Below are positions 5,972 through 7,494 of a stretch of DNA of 7,494 nt, piece after piece. Position 1 is the first letter of the stretch, and each line of letters starts with the position of its first letter. Made by a program: the position numbers and the translations under genes. The stretch lies in contig UQSL01000085.1 in assembly GCA_900543705.1 (NCBI GenBank), positions 1-7,494 on the forward strand. The letters run 5' to 3'. The notes under the pieces were generated by a model. The model saw nothing but the letters and a program-made list of their open reading frames with translations. It did not search any database and was not told the DNA's origin. The stretch is from an uncultured Oscillospiraceae bacterium. GTDB taxonomy: Bacteria > Bacillota > Clostridia > Oscillospirales > Ruminococcaceae.

Positions 5972-6416
5972 ATGATCCAAATGCAATCGCTGCCCATCTA
6001 CTGCTCATCCGAAAAATTGCAGGCAGCTCCTGCTCCGGTTCCACTGCAACTCTGCGTCTTATATCTAATACGGCGATTAACATCAAAGCCGCCAATTCCG
6101 CAGATGTTCTTGCATCACTCAAAGTTTTTAAAATCTGATGGACAATTCTTTCCTTGGACATGCTCTCGGTCTTGTCGTAGGGGTGGAGTTTATTAAGATG
6201 CTCATCCGCCATACGCCGGGTGCGGTGATTGAAGTACTGCTGTTTGCCATTGCAAGACAGTTGATAGTCTACCATACCAGCACGTTGGAACCCCTCATCG
6301 GAATTCTCGCCGTCGGATGTGCTGTTGCTATAAGGAAATTTTTGTTTGTCGAAAAAATCGACCGTGGATGCTCTGCCTTTGCAAAAAAAATCAAAAATCT
6401 TTTTCAGGGAATCTGA
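5972..6416 (+). pseudogene. PsiE-like inner-membrane protein gene, apparently frameshifted
   Basis: The 3' part (from 6138) reads FLGHALGLVVGVEFIKMLIR, then IEVLLFAIARQLIVYHTS and LEPLIGILAVGCAVAIRKFLF. This agrees with the C-terminal half of the PsiE family: EFI in a helix, then A-I-x-R-x-x-IV-x-H-x-S-x-L-x-x-LI. The ATG at 6138 has no ribosome binding site, and the protein would lack the first membrane helix. The only good site (GAGGAG) precedes ATG 5972, whose frame (MIQMQSLPIY...PIPQMFLHHSKFLKS) reaches 6136 but then departs from the PsiE frame. Removing one base near 6137, next to the run TTTTTAAAA, would join the two into about 147 codons, close to the family length. I infer one gene broken by a +1 indel. 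A sequencing error, or a genuine short protein from 6138, remains possible. PsiE's biochemical role is not established. Confidence 0.6.
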
Positions 6417-6513
6417 ACCCGATGCTCAAAGATAAAAAACAGCTGTGGAATCATAACTCCTTCCTATTCATTTTTCATGAAATTCTTTCCATGATACACG
6501 ATGTTTTGGCATT

Positions 6514-6542
6514 GCATATTTTTAAATCTGAGCGCCATACTA
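6514..6542 (+). promoter_or_regulatory. candidate forespore (sigma-G type) promoter of the DUF1540 gene
   Basis: GCATA (6514-6518) and CATACTA (6536-6542) are separated by 17 nt. They match the sigma-G pattern GNATR and CATNNTA known from Bacillus and Clostridia. A start near 6549 would give a leader of about 38 nt to the ATG at 6587. No good sigma-A pair was seen in 6417-6586. The match is short and could be chance. Confidence 0.45.
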
Positions 6543-6586
6543 GTAATGCTGTTTTTACAGCGCAGCAAAAAAGGAGGAAATTATCA

Positions 6587-6757
6587 ATGAAACAGTGTCA
6601 TGCGAACCAGAGTATTAAATGTACCGTTCAGCAGTGCGTCCACCATTGTGAAAATGAGGACTACTGCTCTCTTGACTGCATTACCGTTGGCACCCATGAA
6701 CTCAACCCGACCGTGGATCAGTGCACAGACTGTAAGTCTTTTGAGCTGGAGAAATAG
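6587..6757 (+). CDS. DUF1540 cysteine-rich small protein
   Basis: This encodes a 56-residue protein with eight cysteines (4, 12, 17, 21, 27, 31, 46, 49). The order CxxxxxCVHHCENEDYCSLDCITVGTHE (broken here as C12, C17-VHH-C21, C27-SLD-C31) followed by a C-x2-C pair (Cys46/Cys49, QCTDCKSF) is that of the DUF1540 family, common in spore-forming Clostridia and thought to bind metal through its cysteines. ATG 6587 is chosen because AAGGAGG lies 7-8 nt upstream. The frame is open further upstream, but that part (from 6317) overlaps the PsiE-like gene and lacks family similarity. A forespore-type promoter precedes it and hairpins follow, so it is probably monocistronic. The function is unknown. Confidence 0.9.
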   Translation: MKQCHANQSIKCTVQQCVHHCENEDYCSLDCITVGTHELNPTVDQCTDCKSFELEK

Positions 6758-6834
6758 TTTCCCATTATTCTATCAAACCTGTCTGCATCCCGGCACAGGT
6801 CTCGGTCATTGCGTGAAAATGGCCGATAAAGTAT

Positions 6835-6850
6835 AGCGGAATATTCCGCT
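6835..6850. repeat. 16-bp perfect palindrome
   Basis: AGCGGAATATTCCGCT is fully self-complementary and is followed by a pyrimidine-rich run on plus. It lies between the DUF1540 stop and the stronger terminator hairpin. It may be a weak terminator or a protein-binding site. Confidence 0.5.
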
Positions 6851-6872
6851 TACTTCCTTTCTTTCCCTCATG

Positions 6873-6920
6873 ACACAAGCCTGCGGAAGTTAATCCTCCG
6901 CAGGCTTGTGTTCGTTTCTG
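6873..6920 (+). terminator. strong hairpin terminator downstream of the DUF1540 gene
   Basis: Positions 6873-6887 and 6897-6911 form a perfect 15-bp GC-rich stem around a 9-nt loop. It is followed on plus by TTCGTTTCT, a short U-rich tail. The nearest upstream plus-strand gene is the DUF1540 gene, 116 nt away. Confidence 0.75.
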
Positions 6921-6961
6921 GCTCTGCCAGTGGAGATAAAAAAGTATGGACAAAAAAGGAA

Positions 6962-7129
6962 CTCCCCGATAGATTAAAGTTAAGGTCTACCAACCTAACC
7001 TAAAATATCGAGGAGGTCTTTTCTATGACAGAAAAAGACAGAAACAGTTTAGAACATACAAAGTGGAGATGTCAATATCACGTAGTCTTTGCGCCGAAGT
7101 ATCGTAGGTAAGTAATATACCGGGAAATC
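6962..7129 (+). mobile_element. remnant of an IS200/IS605-family insertion sequence (left end plus 5' tnpA)
   Basis: The segment begins with a long imperfect hairpin typical of IS200-type left ends. CTCCCCGATA (6962-6971) pairs with TATCGAGGAG (7006-7015) with one mismatch, and inside it GTTAAGGT (6979-6986) pairs with ACCTAAC (6993-6999) with a one-base bulge. The outer stem contains the GAGGAGG ribosome site of tnpA, so it would limit transposase translation, as known for IS200. The coding part stops resembling the family near 7129, so the catalytic region and right end are gone. The exact left boundary is uncertain and may lie some bases before 6962. Confidence 0.8.
7025..7129 (+). pseudogene. 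tnpA: IS200-type transposase tnpA, 5' fragment with a nonsense codon
   Basis: From ATG 7025 the frame reads 28 residues containing NSLEHTKWRCQYHVVFAPKYRR, the standard N-terminus of the small Y1 HUH transposase. TAA follows at 7109-7111, and then VIYREI continues the family pattern in the same frame. The TAA stands where a glutamine or lysine codon is usual, so a single base change explains it. After 7129 the similarity ends. The HUH motif and the catalytic tyrosine (usual length about 130-150 residues) are absent, so the fragment cannot be active. Confidence 0.87.
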
Positions 7130-7174
7130 CTCCTGTTAAGTGCTGTATACTTCTCACCTTTTCTTTCAGTAGAA
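7130..7174 (+). other. junction between the IS remnant and the CIRCE element
   Basis: No gene is seen here. A TAGAAT (7170-7175) directly before the CIRCE left arm could be a -10 box, but I see no matching -35 at 16-18 nt. Any promoter for the downstream gene therefore remains unlocated. Confidence 0.3.
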
Positions 7175-7201
7175 TTAGCACTCGATATACCAGAGTGCTA
7201 A
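7175..7201 (+). promoter_or_regulatory. CIRCE operator (HrcA binding site)
   Basis: TTAGCACTC (7175-7183), nine spacer bases and GAGTGCTAA (7193-7201) form a perfect CIRCE inverted repeat. Both nine-base arms and the N9 spacing match the consensus exactly. CIRCE binds the heat-shock repressor HrcA and normally sits before groESL or dnaK operons. Here it lies 84 nt upstream of a short HdeD-like gene and just after an IS200 remnant. Confidence 0.95.
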
Positions 7202-7285
7202 TTTCACAAATTGGACATAATGTAACCAGTAATCCGTCATAATCAAACAGTAAGATAAACACAGTACAAAAAAGGTGGAATCAAT

Positions 7286-7459
7286 ATGAATAATCTGTTT
7301 TCAAGAGTCCTCTGGATTATTTCCGGTATCCTGCTGGCAGCAGCTGGCATCCTATGTATGGCAAAGCCGGGTGCCGCGCTCGGTTCCCTCGCTTTTTTCA
7401 TCGGCCTACTTACCATGGCAGCCGGAGTCATCGACCTTGTGCCCCCTTTCCCGAATTGA
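7286..7459 (+). CDS. short HdeD/DUF308-like membrane protein, probably truncated
   Basis: This encodes a 57-residue protein: LWIISGILLAAAGILCM, a short AKPGAALGS turn, then LAFFIGLLTMAAGVIDLV. This matches the first two-helix unit of HdeD (DUF308) membrane proteins, in which a Pro-Gly-containing loop links paired helices. HdeD proteins usually have about 170-190 residues in six helices, so this frame stops after one third. The sequence after VIDLV (PPFPN and stop) is not family-like, and neither other frame up to 7494 clearly resumes it, though only 35 nt remain. AAGGTGG stands 9 nt before the ATG. The gene is downstream of CIRCE, so HrcA control is possible. It may be a broken gene or a genuine two-helix protein. 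Confidence 0.68.
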   Translation: MNNLFSRVLWIISGILLAAAGILCMAKPGAALGSLAFFIGLLTMAAGVIDLVPPFPN

Positions 7460-7494
7460 TGGACAGAAAAACATTCGCTATAATGGAAAGGAAA

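Noticed and set aside
5970..6161. Minus-strand open frame beginning MSKERIVHQILKTL
   Set aside because: It has a protein-like look but no ribosome binding site, and it overlaps the plus-strand region with a good site at 5959-5964 and a recognisable PsiE-like half. It is kept only as a weak alternative.
6317..6586. Upstream extension of the DUF1540 frame to an ATG at 6317
   Set aside because: The extension overlaps the PsiE-like coding region, is unlike the DUF1540 family, and the strong ribosome site is just before 6587.
7211..7243. TTGGAC and CATAAT as a promoter downstream of CIRCE
   Set aside because: The spacing is 21 nt, too long for a normal sigma-A promoter, and both boxes are imperfect.
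1..7494. CRISPR array, phage genes, toxin-antitoxin pair or secretion/defence cluster
   Set aside because: No regularly spaced repeats, phage proteins or recognisable defence genes are present. Most of the window is housekeeping genes.

Overview
The window looks like a chromosomal segment of a spore-forming Gram-positive Clostridia-type bacterium (Bacillota), possibly close to the Oscillospiraceae/Ruminococcaceae. The basis is strong AGGAGG-type ribosome binding sites, the rpsF-ssb-rpsR gene order, a perfect CIRCE operator, a DUF1540 Cys-rich small protein behind a sigma-G-like promoter, and the style of the RING/DUF2628 and PsiE-like membrane proteins. This placement is inferred from reading the proteins; no search was run.

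Layout. Positions 1-601 (minus) hold the N-terminal two hundred residues of an M20-family amidohydrolase whose 3' end lies outside the window. A tRNA-Ser(GGA) gene (minus, 727-819) follows with its own consensus promoter and hairpin terminator. The minus-strand block 911-2139 is the rpsF-ssb-rpsR operon, which encodes S6, single-strand DNA-binding protein and S18. It has a perfect sigma-A promoter, a structured leader and a terminator. Upstream of it, still on minus, are galU (UTP-glucose-1-phosphate uridylyltransferase) and a RING/zinc-ribbon membrane protein, probably one transcription unit starting near 4140. A divergent promoter region (4071-4341) separates this from plus-strand prfB (release factor 2), which reads through without the usual programmed frameshift. 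A small unknown protein gene and a strong terminator follow prfB.

From about 5850 to the end the character changes to accessory and partly decayed sequence, all on plus. It holds a PsiE-like membrane-protein gene that seems frameshifted, an intact DUF1540 gene with a forespore-type promoter, two hairpins of which one is a strong terminator, a dead 5' fragment of an IS200-type transposase with its left-end hairpin, a perfect CIRCE element, and a short HdeD/DUF308-like gene cut after its first membrane hairpin.

How the parts relate. The central genes are housekeeping: translation (S6, S18, RF2, tRNA-Ser), replication (SSB) and cell-envelope sugar supply (GalU). The points most worth a second look are the CIRCE/HdeD-like unit beside the insertion-sequence scar, the sigma-G-like promoter before the DUF1540 gene, and the leader structures of prfB and rpsF. 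I found no convincing new multi-gene system.
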